Positions 1 through 8,046 of a DNA stretch of 64,000 bases are shown one piece after another. Each line of letters begins with the position of its first letter. Within the stretch, counting starts at the first letter, position 1. The stretch covers positions 159,491 to 223,490 of the forward strand of contig CAWKEY010000031.1 of NCBI GenBank assembly GCA_963848675.1. The letters are read 5' to 3'. Made by a program: the position numbers and the translations under genes. Source of the DNA: CAWKEY01 sp963848675 (GTDB taxonomy: Bacteria; Pseudomonadota; Gammaproteobacteria; Methylococcales; Methylomonadaceae). The notes beneath the pieces were generated by a model that was not told where the DNA came from, did not search any database, and saw only the letters and a program-made list of their open reading frames with translations.

Positions 1-1
1 G

Positions 2-1048
2 GCGCAGATTGCAGTTTATGCAGGCAATCTCACGAAAGCAAAAGCGTTGTTAACCAATGCCTCGGTTAAATATCCGGACAATGACAAAATAAAAAAATTG
101 TTGGCCCAGGTGTTAATTAAAATGTCGGACTATGAACAAGCCGGCAAGGTTTATCAGGATATTATTTCGGCAAATCCGCAGGATGCTGAAAGTCAGTTTG
201 CGCTGGCATTGGTCCATCTTCAGTTGGAGCGGGATGGCAAAGCCGAAGATATTCTTAACAATCTGCTGGAGCAGCCCGAGTGGCAGTATCAGGCGAGCTT
301 TTATTTAGGGAAGATAGAAGAAAAGCGCGGCAATGTTGAAAAGGCCCTGGACTGGTTTGATAAGGTGAATGACGGTGCGTTTGTTTTTGAGGCGTCAATA
401 TCATCGGTTTCTTTGCTGGCAAAAAATAAACAGTTTGAGGAAGCCAATTCGCGCTTGCGCTTATTGCAGGAGCAGTATCCCAAGCACAAGTTGCGCCTTA
501 CTTTGATACAGGCTGAATTATTCAGCCAGCAAAAACAATACGAAAAAGCCTTCGCCGTGCTCACCGATGCTTTGCTTGAAGCGCCCGAACAAAAAGAGCT
601 GCTGTATTCCCATGCGCTGATGGCTGAGCGTGTTGGCAGGCTGGACGTGCTGGAGGATGATCTGAAAAAGATCTTAGCCAAGCAGCCGGATGATGCCGAG
701 GCGCTAAATGCTTTAGGCTACAGTTTGTTGCAAAAAAAAGACCGCTATGCCGATGCGGAGAAATATCTTCAGCAGGCTATCAGGCTAAAGCCAGAAGAAG
801 CCGTTATCATGGATAGTTATGGCTGGTTACAGTTTAAACTGGGTCGTTACGAGCAGGCCCTGGATTATCTTCGCCGGGCTTATGCAAAACAACAGGAAAA
901 TGAGATAGCGGCTCATCTTGCCGAAGTTTTGTGGACGTTAGGCAGAAAAGCCGAGGCGAAAAAAATATTTAAAGAGGCCATAAAAAAAGCACCCGAGGAT
1001 GAATACCTGCTGGAATTTCAGCGGCGAATATTGAACGGGGAAAAATAA
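2..1048 (+). CDS. Tetratricopeptide repeat protein (5' end outside window)
   Basis: The reading frame is open from base 2, so the gene starts before the window and only its C-terminal ~348 residues are visible. The protein is a chain of TPR-like helix pairs; a typical unit is the stretch around DAEALNALGYSLLQKKDRYA, followed by AEKYLQQAIRLKPEEA. It is rich in Lys, Glu and Leu and has no membrane segment in the visible part. A TPR protein upstream of lolB and ispE is a common gammaproteobacterial arrangement, often a lipoprotein at the cell envelope. TPR proteins scaffold protein contacts; the partner here is unknown. The first in-frame start-like codon (TTG at 47) is probably internal. Confidence 0.85.
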   Translation, partial: AQIAVYAGNLTKAKALLTNASVKYPDNDKIKKLLAQVLIKMSDYEQAGKVYQDIISANPQDAESQFALALVHLQLERDGKAEDILNNLLEQPEWQYQASFYLGKIEEKRGNVEKALDWFDKVNDGAFVFEASISSVSLLAKNKQFEEANSRLRLLQEQYPKHKLRLTLIQAELFSQQKQYEKAFAVLTDALLEAPEQKELLYSHALMAERVGRLDVLEDDLKKILAKQPDDAEALNALGYSLLQKKDRYADAEKYLQQAIRLKPEEAVIMDSYGWLQFKLGRYEQALDYLRRAYAKQQENEIAAHLAEVLWTLGRKAEAKKIFKEAIKKAPEDEYLLEFQRRILNGEK

Positions 1049-1091
1049 GTGTTGCGGTGGTCAAGCGCAGCTAATTTTCGTTACCTTTCTG

Positions 1092-1643
1092 GTGCTATGG
1101 GTGTCCGCCTGCTCTCTGGTGCCGGTAGAACCGGATGTTCATTATGCGCGAGTGGGCAGAGATCATCTTTACGACTTACAGCAATGGTCGTTTGAAGGAC
1201 GGCTGGCGTTAACGGGACAGCATGATTCCTGGTCGGCCAATATAAGCTGGGATCACAATCCTGGCGTCGAAAAAATAAAGCTGAGCGGACCCTTGGGGCA
1301 GGGCACGGTGCTGATTCATTTGGCGGGTCATGTTGTTACCGTTGATCATGGTGATGGCAAGGTTGAGTCTTCAGCCGAACCGGAGCAGTTTATTAATCAG
1401 CAATTGGGCATGTTTGTGCCATTGCGCTCGTTGCGCTACTGGGTGGTAGGTCTGCCTGAGCCAGCCAAGGCTTTTGAAGAAACGCCTGCCGGTTTTAAAC
1501 AGGCGGGGTGGCTTAGCGAGTTCAAGCAAATGCAGCGTACGAATAACGAAGCAATGCCGCGCAAAATGACGGTTACGAATGAGCAGGTTAAAGTCAAGCT
1601 AATCATAGATCATTGGATGTTAAATGACGCAAAAACAAATTAA
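1092..1643 (+). CDS. lolB: Outer-membrane lipoprotein LolB (5' end anomalous)
   Basis: LolB receives lipoproteins from the periplasmic carrier LolA and inserts them into the outer membrane. The mature part follows a clear lipobox (VSAC, Cys at codon 1110), and the QQWSFEGRLALTG region and position just before ispE fit the family. The start is odd. GTG 1092 leaves only six residues before the lipid-modified Cys. The in-frame DNA upstream encodes a hydrophobic stretch (LIFVTFLVLW) but has no ATG, GTG or TTG before an upstream stop. A GTG at 1049, directly after the TPR stop, begins MLRW in another frame; removing one base near 1060 would give a normal lipoprotein signal peptide. The 3' end overlaps ispE by 20 bases. 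Confidence 0.8.
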   Translation: MLWVSACSLVPVEPDVHYARVGRDHLYDLQQWSFEGRLALTGQHDSWSANISWDHNPGVEKIKLSGPLGQGTVLIHLAGHVVTVDHGDGKVESSAEPEQFINQQLGMFVPLRSLRYWVVGLPEPAKAFEETPAGFKQAGWLSEFKQMQRTNNEAMPRKMTVTNEQVKVKLIIDHWMLNDAKTN

Positions 1644-2496
1644 TCAGGCCGCCTGGGCAGAAAGATGGCCGGCGCCGGCAAAGCTTAACTTAATGCTGCG
1701 GATTGTCGGGCAACGGGCGGATGGTTATCATTTGCTGCAAACGGTATTCCAGTTTATAGACTTGTGCGACTGGATTACCTTTCATCCCGTTGCGGATGGA
1801 CGGGTGAGTCTGCTAAACCCATTGCCGGGGGTTGCCGAGTCCGAAGATTTAACAGTTAGAGCGGCACATTTGTTAAAGGTAGAAACAGGCTGTGCGCATG
1901 GTGTGTGCATCGAAGTGGAAAAAAACCTGCCGATGGGCGGCGGTCTGGGGGGCGGTAGTTCTGATGCGGCTACGACATTGGTGGTTTTGAATGAGTTGTG
2001 GGGTCTCGGATTGTCGATGGAAAAGCTACTCAAGCTTGGATTGAGTTTAGGTGCTGATGTGCCTGTATTTGTTTATGGACATGCGGCGTGGGCGGAAGGC
2101 GTTGGCGAAAAGCTGGATAAAATAGAAGTTCCTGAGCAATGGGTTGTGGTTATCAAGCCCGATTGCCAGGTCAACACCAAAGAGATTTTTTCAGCTAAAG
2201 ATTTGACACGAAATAGCAAATCGATCACAATAGCCGACTTTAAAGCGGGCCAGCAGCAAAACGATTGTTTAGATGTGGTTCGTGAACGTTATCAGTCTGT
2301 TAAAGATGCTTTGGTTGATTTGTCTGGTTTTTCTGAGGCAAGGCTAACCGGGACAGGCGCCTGTGTGTTTTCACAGTTTGATTCTGAAACTGCTGCTGTT
2401 AGAGCGTATGAGTCACTTAAAGCCAAGTGGCAAGTCTACCTGACTACAAGTAAAAACGAATCGCCTTTGTTTTCAAAGCTGAAGGCTGCTAACTAA
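1624..2496 (+). CDS. ispE: 4-diphosphocytidyl-2-C-methyl-D-erythritol kinase
   Basis: IspE is a GHMP-family kinase that phosphorylates CDP-methylerythritol at the 2-hydroxyl in the MEP isoprenoid pathway. The N-terminal substrate motif PAKLNLMLRIVGQRADGYH lies at about residues 16-34, and the glycine-rich ATP loop PMGGGLGGGSSDAATTL at about 102-118. Length (290 aa) is normal. The ATG lies inside the lolB tail in another frame, suggesting translational coupling. tRNA-Gln and prs follow, the common gammaproteobacterial order. Confidence 0.95.
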   Translation: MTQKQINQAAWAERWPAPAKLNLMLRIVGQRADGYHLLQTVFQFIDLCDWITFHPVADGRVSLLNPLPGVAESEDLTVRAAHLLKVETGCAHGVCIEVEKNLPMGGGLGGGSSDAATTLVVLNELWGLGLSMEKLLKLGLSLGADVPVFVYGHAAWAEGVGEKLDKIEVPEQWVVVIKPDCQVNTKEIFSAKDLTRNSKSITIADFKAGQQQNDCLDVVRERYQSVKDALVDLSGFSEARLTGTGACVFSQFDSETAAVRAYESLKAKWQVYLTTSKNESPLFSKLKAAN

Positions 2497-2509
2497 ATCT
2501 CAAGTTTAT

Positions 2510-2584
2510 TGGGCCGTCGCCAAGCGGTAAGGCACGGGGTTTTGATCTCCGCATACCAAGGTTCGAATCCTTGCGGCCCAGCCA
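2510..2584 (+). tRNA. tRNA-Gln (TTG)
   Basis: The acceptor stem pairs 2510-2516 (TGGGCCG) with 2574-2580 (CGGCCCA), followed by G and an encoded CCA. The anticodon loop carries TTG and the T-arm reads GGTTCGAATCC. It lies between ispE and prs, as in many gammaproteobacteria. Confidence 0.95.
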
Positions 2585-2624
2585 TTTACATCCACTCAGT
2601 AAAATCCAATTTGGGAGTGCTTGA

Positions 2625-3578
2625 ATGAGTGATGCCTCAATGATGGTGTTTTCTGGAAATGCTAACCCTGCTTTGTCAGAAGGTATAGTCAGAAAGCTCA
2701 ATATGCGCCTGGGTATGGCGACCGTCGGCAGGTTTAGTGACGGTGAGGTTGCGGTAGAGATTGAGGAGAATGTTAGGGGCAAGGATGTTTTTATTATCCA
2801 GCCGACTTGTTCGCCCACCAATGAAAACTTGATGGAATTGCTGGTCATGATCGATGCGCTGAAGCGGGCCTCAGCGTCCCGGATTACAGCGGTAATGCCC
2901 TATTACGGGTATTCACGACAGGATAGAAGGTCGCGATCTGCAAGGGTCCCGATTAGTGCCAAGCTGGTTGCTAAAATGATTGAGCAGGCGGGGGCAAATC
3001 GGGTGCTAACAGTTGATTTGCACGCTGATCAAATCCAGGGATTTTTTGATATACCAGTAGATAACGTGTATTCCTCGCCTATTTTGTTGGGCGATGTTTG
3101 GCGGCAGAAATACCAGGATCTAATCGTTGTCTCGCCCGATGTTGGTGGCGTTGTCAGGGCGCGTGCCCTGGCTAAACGGCTTGACGATGCAGACTTGGCG
3201 ATTATCGATAAGCGCAGGCCCAAGGCAAATGTCTCGGAAATAATGCATATTATTGGTGATGTAAATGGGCGTTCCTGTGTATTGATCGATGATATGGTTG
3301 ATACTGCCGGTACCTTGTGCCATGCCGCTGGCGCCTTAAAAAGACATGGTGCGATCAAAGTTGTTGCTTACTGTACGCATGCGGTGCTGTCAGGGGCTGC
3401 AATGAAGAACCTGAATGGTTCAGAGCTGGATGAGCTGGTTGTTACTGATACCATTCCGTTGAGTCATGAGTCTGTTGGCTCTGGGAAAATAAGGCAGTTA
3501 AGTGTTGCAGAAATGCTGGCCGAGACCATAAGGCGCATAGCCTCAGATGAGTCGGTTAGTTCATTATATGTGGATTGA
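2625..3578 (+). CDS. prs: Ribose-phosphate pyrophosphokinase
   Basis: Makes PRPP from ribose 5-phosphate and ATP for nucleotide, His, Trp and NAD synthesis. The 317-aa protein shows the class I signature: VDLHADQIQGFFDIPVDN at about residues 128-145 and the PRPP loop VLIDDMVDTAGTLCHAA at about 222-238. The N-terminal MMVFSGNANPALSEGI is typical. The ATG has a GGGAG sequence upstream. It sits in the conserved ispE-tRNA-prs-rplY-pth string. Confidence 0.97.
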   Translation: MSDASMMVFSGNANPALSEGIVRKLNMRLGMATVGRFSDGEVAVEIEENVRGKDVFIIQPTCSPTNENLMELLVMIDALKRASASRITAVMPYYGYSRQDRRSRSARVPISAKLVAKMIEQAGANRVLTVDLHADQIQGFFDIPVDNVYSSPILLGDVWRQKYQDLIVVSPDVGGVVRARALAKRLDDADLAIIDKRRPKANVSEIMHIIGDVNGRSCVLIDDMVDTAGTLCHAAGALKRHGAIKVVAYCTHAVLSGAAMKNLNGSELDELVVTDTIPLSHESVGSGKIRQLSVAEMLAETIRRIASDESVSSLYVD

Positions 3579-3617
3579 TAGTATTTAATGTGTGCTTGAA
3601 GGCACGGGGTTGAAAAA

Positions 3618-4271
3618 ATGTCGAACGTATTTGAGTTTGTTGCCGAAGGTCGCGGGCAATCAGGTAAAAGCACAGCAAGAAGCTTGCGTCGTCAGGGTAA
3701 GGTGCCTGCGGTAATATACGGCGGTCGCGGCGAGCCTCAAATGCTGGTGCTAAATCATAACGATGTTGTAAAGCATCTCGATCATGAGGCAGTTTATTCG
3801 CATGTTCTTGATATTAATGTCGATGGCAAAAAAGAGAAGGCGATCCTGAAAAGTGTTCAGCGTCATCCGGCCAGGGTTCAGATTTTGCATCTGGATTTCT
3901 TGCGAGTCAATATGGCTGATACGCTTAAAGTGCATGTGCCACTGCATTTTATTAATGAAAGTAGTTCGGTAGGCGGCAAAAAAGGCGGTATCGTTGCTCA
4001 TTCCATGGTTGATATAGAGGTTTCCTGTCTGCCAGCGGCGCTGCCTGAATTTATTGAAGTCGATTTGGCTGAGCTGGATATTGGTGAGTCAGTTCATTTG
4101 TCGGATATTGTTTTGCCGTCGGGTGTTGAGATTGTTGCTTTAGCTCAAGGGTCAGAGCATGATCTTCCTGTTGCTTCCGTGATGGCGCCAAGAGTTGCCG
4201 AGGCCTCAGTAGAGGGAGAGGTTGAAGTCGAAAGAGAGGAAGGTGGCGAAGAGGGACTGCTGAATAAGTAG
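3618..4271 (+). CDS. rplY: 50S ribosomal protein L25 (long Ctc form)
   Basis: Binds 5S rRNA in the large subunit. At 217 aa it is the long TL5/Ctc form: an N-terminal L25 domain (RSLRRQGKVPAVIYGGRGEP at about residues 22-41) plus a C-terminal beta domain. It ends in an acidic, Glu-rich tail. The 40-base gap after prs and 12-base gap before pth suggest cotranscription. Confidence 0.95.
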   Translation: MSNVFEFVAEGRGQSGKSTARSLRRQGKVPAVIYGGRGEPQMLVLNHNDVVKHLDHEAVYSHVLDINVDGKKEKAILKSVQRHPARVQILHLDFLRVNMADTLKVHVPLHFINESSSVGGKKGGIVAHSMVDIEVSCLPAALPEFIEVDLAELDIGESVHLSDIVLPSGVEIVALAQGSEHDLPVASVMAPRVAEASVEGEVEVEREEGGEEGLLNK

Positions 4272-4283
4272 CCGGAAAACGCG

Positions 4284-4850
4284 TTGATCAAGCTTATCGT
4301 TGGTTTGGGTAATCCCGGCCAGCAGTACCAGAAAACCCGGCATAATGCCGGGTTTTTGTTTTTGGATGGACTGGCGGCCGATCTGGGTGGGGCTTGGGTC
4401 AGTGAGTCCCGATTTCAGGGGTTGATTGCCGAATGCAGCCTCCCAGCAGGGAAGTTGATATTGTTAAAGCCGCAGGCCTTTATGAATCGAAGTGGGCAGT
4501 CTGTTGGTATGGTTGCTCGCTATTATAAATTGCAACCGGAAGAAATTCTGGTTGTTCATGATGAGCTTGATTTTGATGCCGGTGTGGTAAAGCTCAAGAA
4601 GGATGGCGGGCACGCGGGGCATAATGGCTTGAGAGATATCATTGCGCATTTGGGCTCGAAAGAGTTTTATCGATTGCGGATAGGTATTGGCCGTCCCGAG
4701 GCTGGCAAGCAGGTTGCAGATTATGTGTTGTCAAATCCCTCGAAAATGGAATTGGACTTGATAGTCTCTGCTTTTGATCAGGGAAGGAGTCATATCGATC
4801 AGTTGATTGCCGTGCATATGCCTGCGGCGATGAATAGGCTGGATACTTAA
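4284..4850 (+). CDS. pth: Peptidyl-tRNA hydrolase
   Basis: Cleaves peptidyl-tRNAs released from stalled ribosomes. The 188-aa protein begins IKLIVGLGNPGQQYQKTRHN, with the conserved Asn of GLGNPG and the catalytic His of TRHNAGF. It also has the LLKPQAFMNRSGQSV and VVHDELDFDAGVVKLKKDGG motifs. The start codon is TTG (4284), fitting the family N-terminus exactly. ychF, often next, is absent; a tRNA-tuf operon follows instead. Confidence 0.96.
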   Translation: MIKLIVGLGNPGQQYQKTRHNAGFLFLDGLAADLGGAWVSESRFQGLIAECSLPAGKLILLKPQAFMNRSGQSVGMVARYYKLQPEEILVVHDELDFDAGVVKLKKDGGHAGHNGLRDIIAHLGSKEFYRLRIGIGRPEAGKQVADYVLSNPSKMELDLIVSAFDQGRSHIDQLIAVHMPAAMNRLDT

Positions 4851-4887
4851 CCCCGGTTTAGTAAATATCGGTGGCAGAAATATTTAG

Positions 4888-4916
4888 TTGACAGGGCGAG
4901 CTTTAGTAAAGATAAT
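4888..4916 (+). promoter_or_regulatory. Strong sigma70-type promoter for the tRNA-tuf operon
   Basis: TTGACA at 4888-4893, a 17-base spacer, then GATAAT at 4911-4916. Transcription would start near 4923, just before tRNA-Tyr at 4936. The near-consensus match suits a heavily transcribed stable-RNA and tuf unit. Confidence 0.75.
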
Positions 4917-4935
4917 AACCCGCTTATCTGACATC

Positions 4936-5020
4936 GGAGAGGTTCCCGAGCGGCCAAAGGGATCAGACTGTAAATCTGCCGGCTCTGCCTTCGGAGGTTC
5001 GAATCCTCCCCTCTCCACCA
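4936..5020 (+). tRNA. tRNA-Tyr (GTA)
   Basis: Class II tRNA with a long variable arm. The acceptor stem GGAGAGG/CCTCTCC is followed by ACCA, the anticodon loop reads CTGTAAA (GTA), and the T-arm is GGTTCGAATCC. First gene of a Tyr-Gly-Thr-tuf operon, the same order as the E. coli tufB operon. Confidence 0.95.
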
Positions 5021-5036
5021 TCTTTAAAAGTAATCT

Positions 5037-5110
5037 GCGGGTGTAGTTCAATGGTAGAACTCCAGCCTTCCAAGCTGATCACGTGGGTTCGATTCCCATC
5101 ACCCGCTCCA
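5037..5110 (+). tRNA. tRNA-Gly (TCC)
   Basis: The acceptor stem GCGGGTG/CACCCGC is followed by TCCA. The anticodon loop CTTCCAA gives anticodon TCC. Second tRNA of the tuf operon. Confidence 0.95.
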
Positions 5111-5122
5111 GTATTTTGTTAA

Positions 5123-5198
<76 letters not shown>

Positions 5199-5226
5199 TT
5201 GCAATATTGAGCTAGGGGTGCATTAA

Positions 5227-6417
5227 ATGGCCAAAGAAAAATTTTCACGTAGTAAGCCACACGTAAACGTAGGCACCATCGGTCACGTTGATCACGGTAA
5301 GACTACACTAACGGCAGCTTTAACCACAGTGATGGCAAAATTGCACGGTGGTGCAGTCAAGGCTTTCGATCAAATCGATAATGCCCCTGAAGAGCGTGAG
5401 CGTGGTATTACCATTGCCACCTCGCACGTCGAATATGAATCAGCCGCCCGTCACTATGCGCACGTTGACTGCCCAGGCCACGCTGACTACGTCAAGAATA
5501 TGATTACCGGCGCGGCGCAAATGGATGGCGCGATCCTGGTTTGTTCCGCGGCAGACGGCCCCATGCCGCAAACCAGAGAGCACATCCTGCTGTCAAGACA
5601 AGTAGGCGTACCCTATATCGTCGTGTTCCTGAACAAAGCCGATATGGTTGACGATGAAGAGTTGATCGAACTGGTCGAAATGGAACTCAGAGAATTACTG
5701 GACATGTATGAATTCCCAGGCGACGACACCCCCATCATCAGAGGCTCGGCATTACTGGCCCTGCAAGGCGATGAAAGCGAAATCGGCGTGCCTTCGGTCG
5801 TTAAATTAGTTGAAGCCCTGGACAGCTACATTCCGCTGCCAGAAAGAGCGGTTGACGGTGCATTCCTGATGCCGGTTGAAGACGTATTCTCGATCTCGGG
5901 CCGTGGTACCGTAGTAACGGGCCGTATCGAGCGCGGCATTATCAAAGTGGGCCAGGAAGTTGAAATTGTCGGTATCAGACCTACCGTAGCGACCACCGTA
6001 ACCGGCGTTGAAATGTTCCGCAAGTTGCTGGACCAAGGTGAGGCCGGCGACAACGTTGGTTTGCTGTTAAGAGGCACCAAACGAGACGACGTCGAGCGTG
6101 GACAAGTATTGGCGCACAAAGGCACCATCAAACCCCATGCACACTTCAAGGCAGAGATTTACGTATTGTCAAAAGATGAAGGTGGTCGTCATACGCCCTT
6201 TTTCAACGGCTATCGCCCGCAATTCTACTTCAGAACCACCGATGTAACCGGCGCTGTGCAGCTGCCAGAAGGCGTTGAAATGGTTATGCCTGGCGACAAC
6301 ATTTCTGTAGAAGTGAAACTGATTTCACCGATTGCAATGGAAGAAGGCTTGCGTTTCGCGATTCGTGAAGGCGGCCGTACTGTCGGCGCCGGCGTTGTTG
6401 CATCAATAGTTGAATAA
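5227..6417 (+). CDS. tufB: Elongation factor Tu, copy 1
   Basis: EF-Tu delivers aminoacyl-tRNA to the ribosomal A site with GTP hydrolysis. The G1 loop GHVDHGKT lies at about residues 19-26, DCPGHADYVKNM at about 81-92, and the NKAD guanine motif at about 136-139; domains 2 and 3 follow. Length is 396 aa. Its protein differs from the second copy (21553-22743) by only one residue near the C-terminus (IVE versus IIE), and the DNA is nearly identical. Its place after the three tRNAs corresponds to E. coli tufB. Confidence 0.98.
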   Translation: MAKEKFSRSKPHVNVGTIGHVDHGKTTLTAALTTVMAKLHGGAVKAFDQIDNAPEERERGITIATSHVEYESAARHYAHVDCPGHADYVKNMITGAAQMDGAILVCSAADGPMPQTREHILLSRQVGVPYIVVFLNKADMVDDEELIELVEMELRELLDMYEFPGDDTPIIRGSALLALQGDESEIGVPSVVKLVEALDSYIPLPERAVDGAFLMPVEDVFSISGRGTVVTGRIERGIIKVGQEVEIVGIRPTVATTVTGVEMFRKLLDQGEAGDNVGLLLRGTKRDDVERGQVLAHKGTIKPHAHFKAEIYVLSKDEGGRHTPFFNGYRPQFYFRTTDVTGAVQLPEGVEMVMPGDNISVEVKLISPIAMEEGLRFAIREGGRTVGAGVVASIVE

Positions 6418-6438
6418 ACGTTTAACTTGCTATATCAT
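6410..6438 (+). promoter_or_regulatory. Probable promoter for tRNA-Trp-secE-nusG
   Basis: TTGAAT at 6410-6415 overlaps the tuf stop. A 17-base spacer leads to TATCAT at 6433-6438, and tRNA-Trp begins 28 bases further on. The match is moderate, so read-through from tuf may also supply this unit. Confidence 0.45.
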
Positions 6439-6465
6439 AGGCGCTTCATTAAGGATTGTCTGAAT

Positions 6466-6541
6466 AGGTCAGTAGCTCAATTGGTAGAGTAGCGGTCTCC
6501 AAAACCGCGGGTTGGGGGTTCGAGACCCTCCTGGCCTGCCA
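6466..6541 (+). tRNA. tRNA-Trp (CCA)
   Basis: The acceptor stem AGGTCAG/CTGGCCT (one G-T pair) is followed by GCCA. The anticodon loop CTCCAAA gives CCA. It lies between tuf and secE, a common gammaproteobacterial placement. Confidence 0.95.
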
Positions 6542-6589
6542 TTCAGATGAATTCGTATCAAATTATCTAATTCCACAATAAATTAACAC

Positions 6590-6970
6590 ATGAATACCCA
6601 GGCAGAAGTATCGGTATCAGTCCTTGATATCGTAAAGCAAGTGTTTTCCGTTGTCTTTATAGTTGCCGGTGTGGCTGCATTTTATTATTTTTCGGGTGAT
6701 GTTCGCCTGTTGTATCGCGTCCTTGGCTTACTGCTGATTGTTATATTGGTGTCGGCACTGATGCTGACTACCGAAGTGGGGCGTGATGTTTGGAGTTTTG
6801 TGCTGGAATCAAAACAGGAAGTAAGAAAAGTTGTCTGGCCAACTCGCGAAGAAACCATGCGGACGACATTGCTGGTGTTTGCAATGGTAACCATAGTCGG
6901 TTTGGTGTTGTGGTTGCTGGATATGCTCCTGTTTTGGGGTGTACGTGTTTTGACTGGTCAGGGAGGTTAG
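6590..6970 (+). CDS. secE: Preprotein translocase subunit SecE
   Basis: SecE clamps SecY in the inner-membrane SecYEG channel. The 126-aa, three-helix proteobacterial form is present: membrane segments at about residues 15-33, 40-59 and 92-115. The conserved cytoplasmic amphipathic region ESKQEVRKVVWPTREET precedes the last helix. nusG follows two bases after the stop. Confidence 0.95.
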   Translation: MNTQAEVSVSVLDIVKQVFSVVFIVAGVAAFYYFSGDVRLLYRVLGLLLIVILVSALMLTTEVGRDVWSFVLESKQEVRKVVWPTREETMRTTLLVFAMVTIVGLVLWLLDMLLFWGVRVLTGQGG

Positions 6971-6972
6971 GA

Positions 6973-7506
6973 ATGGCGCTACGCTGGTATGTTGTGCACG
7001 CCTATTCAAACTTTGAAAATAAAGTCAAGCAAGCATTAGAAGAGCGAATTAAACGGGAAGGCCTGGAGCAGTATTTTGGAAAGATACTGGTGCCTACTGA
7101 AGAGGTAGTCGAGATGCGCATGGGTGCGCAACGCAAAAGTGAAAGGAAATTTTTTCCTGGCTATGTGCTTGTTCAAATGGAGTTGACGGACGAAACCTGG
7201 CACTTGGTAAGAGATGTCCCCAGAGTTCTTGGCTTTATCGGTGGAACCTCCGATCGCCCTGCGCCGATATCTGAAAAAGAGGCCATGTCTATTCTTAACA
7301 GGGTGGAGGAAGGTGTTAATAAGCCCCGGCCAAAAATTCTTTTTGAAGCGGGCGAGGTTATCAGAGTAGTCGATGGGCCGTTTAAGGATTTTAATGGTGT
7401 CGTTGAAGAAGTTAATTACGAAAAAAGTAAGTTAAGAATTTCGGTGCTCATTTTTGGCAGGTCAACTTCTGTTGAGCTGGATTTTGGGCAGGTCGAAAAA
7501 GTATAA
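6973..7506 (+). CDS. nusG: Transcription termination/antitermination protein NusG
   Basis: NusG binds RNA polymerase and links it to Rho or the ribosome. The start at ATG 6973 gives the standard N-terminus MALRWYVVHAYSNFE and 177 aa. The NGN domain is followed by a C-terminal KOW domain (GEVIRVVDGPFKDFNGVVEE). The frame stays open further upstream inside secE, but that extension has no family support. A GGAGG sequence lies just upstream. Confidence 0.96.
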   Translation: MALRWYVVHAYSNFENKVKQALEERIKREGLEQYFGKILVPTEEVVEMRMGAQRKSERKFFPGYVLVQMELTDETWHLVRDVPRVLGFIGGTSDRPAPISEKEAMSILNRVEEGVNKPRPKILFEAGEVIRVVDGPFKDFNGVVEEVNYEKSKLRISVLIFGRSTSVELDFGQVEKV

Positions 7507-7614
7507 CTTGTTGTTAGCTATTGGTTTTTAATTAAAATCCCGGTCTGAATAAGGCAGGGATTTTTGTGTCTAGGGGGAGCTGAAATGCGTTTGTACCCAA
7601 ATTTGGAGTAAAAA

Positions 7615-8046
7615 ATGGCAAAAAAAATAACTGCATACATTAAGTTGCAAGTAAAAGCAGGCGAAGCAAACCCAAGTCCTCCGGTAGGGCCTGCATTGGG
7701 TCAGCGTGGTGTCAACATCATGGAATTCTGCAAAGCGTTTAATGCAAAGACGCAGGATACCGAAAAAGGTCTTCCTTTGCCTGTTGTTATCACTGTTTAC
7801 AGTGATAAAAGCTTTACATTCATTACTAAAACCCCGCCAGCATCAATTCTGCTGAAGAAAGCAACCGGCATAAAAAGCGGTAGCAGCACCCCCAACACTA
7901 AAAAAGTGGGTACTGTTACTATCGCGCAATTGGAAGAGATTGCGAAAACAAAAATGGAAGATCTGAATGCGGCGAATCTGGAAGCGGCGGTAAAAACAAT
8001 TGCAGGCAGTGCGCGCAGCATGGGTCTGAATGTGGAGGGATTATAA
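7615..8046 (+). CDS. rplK: 50S ribosomal protein L11
   Basis: Part of the GTPase-associated centre of the large subunit with 23S rRNA and L10. The 143-aa protein has the proline-rich N-terminal hinge NPSPPVGPALGQRGVNIMEF and the RNA-binding C-terminus ending AGSARSMGLNVEG. The stop TAA shares its last base with the rplA ATG. The 108 bases from nusG hold no clear promoter. Confidence 0.97.
   Translation: MAKKITAYIKLQVKAGEANPSPPVGPALGQRGVNIMEFCKAFNAKTQDTEKGLPLPVVITVYSDKSFTFITKTPPASILLKKATGIKSGSSTPNTKKVGTVTIAQLEEIAKTKMEDLNAANLEAAVKTIAGSARSMGLNVEGL

Noticed and set aside
5806..6149. Minus-strand open frames inside tuf, rpoB, rpoC and the IS transposases
   Set aside because: They mirror the codon pattern of the + strand genes, repeat wherever the gene repeats, and match no family I know.
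6790..6972. Longer NusG starting inside secE
   Set aside because: The added residues are secE read in another frame; MALRWYVVHAY at 6973 is the family start.
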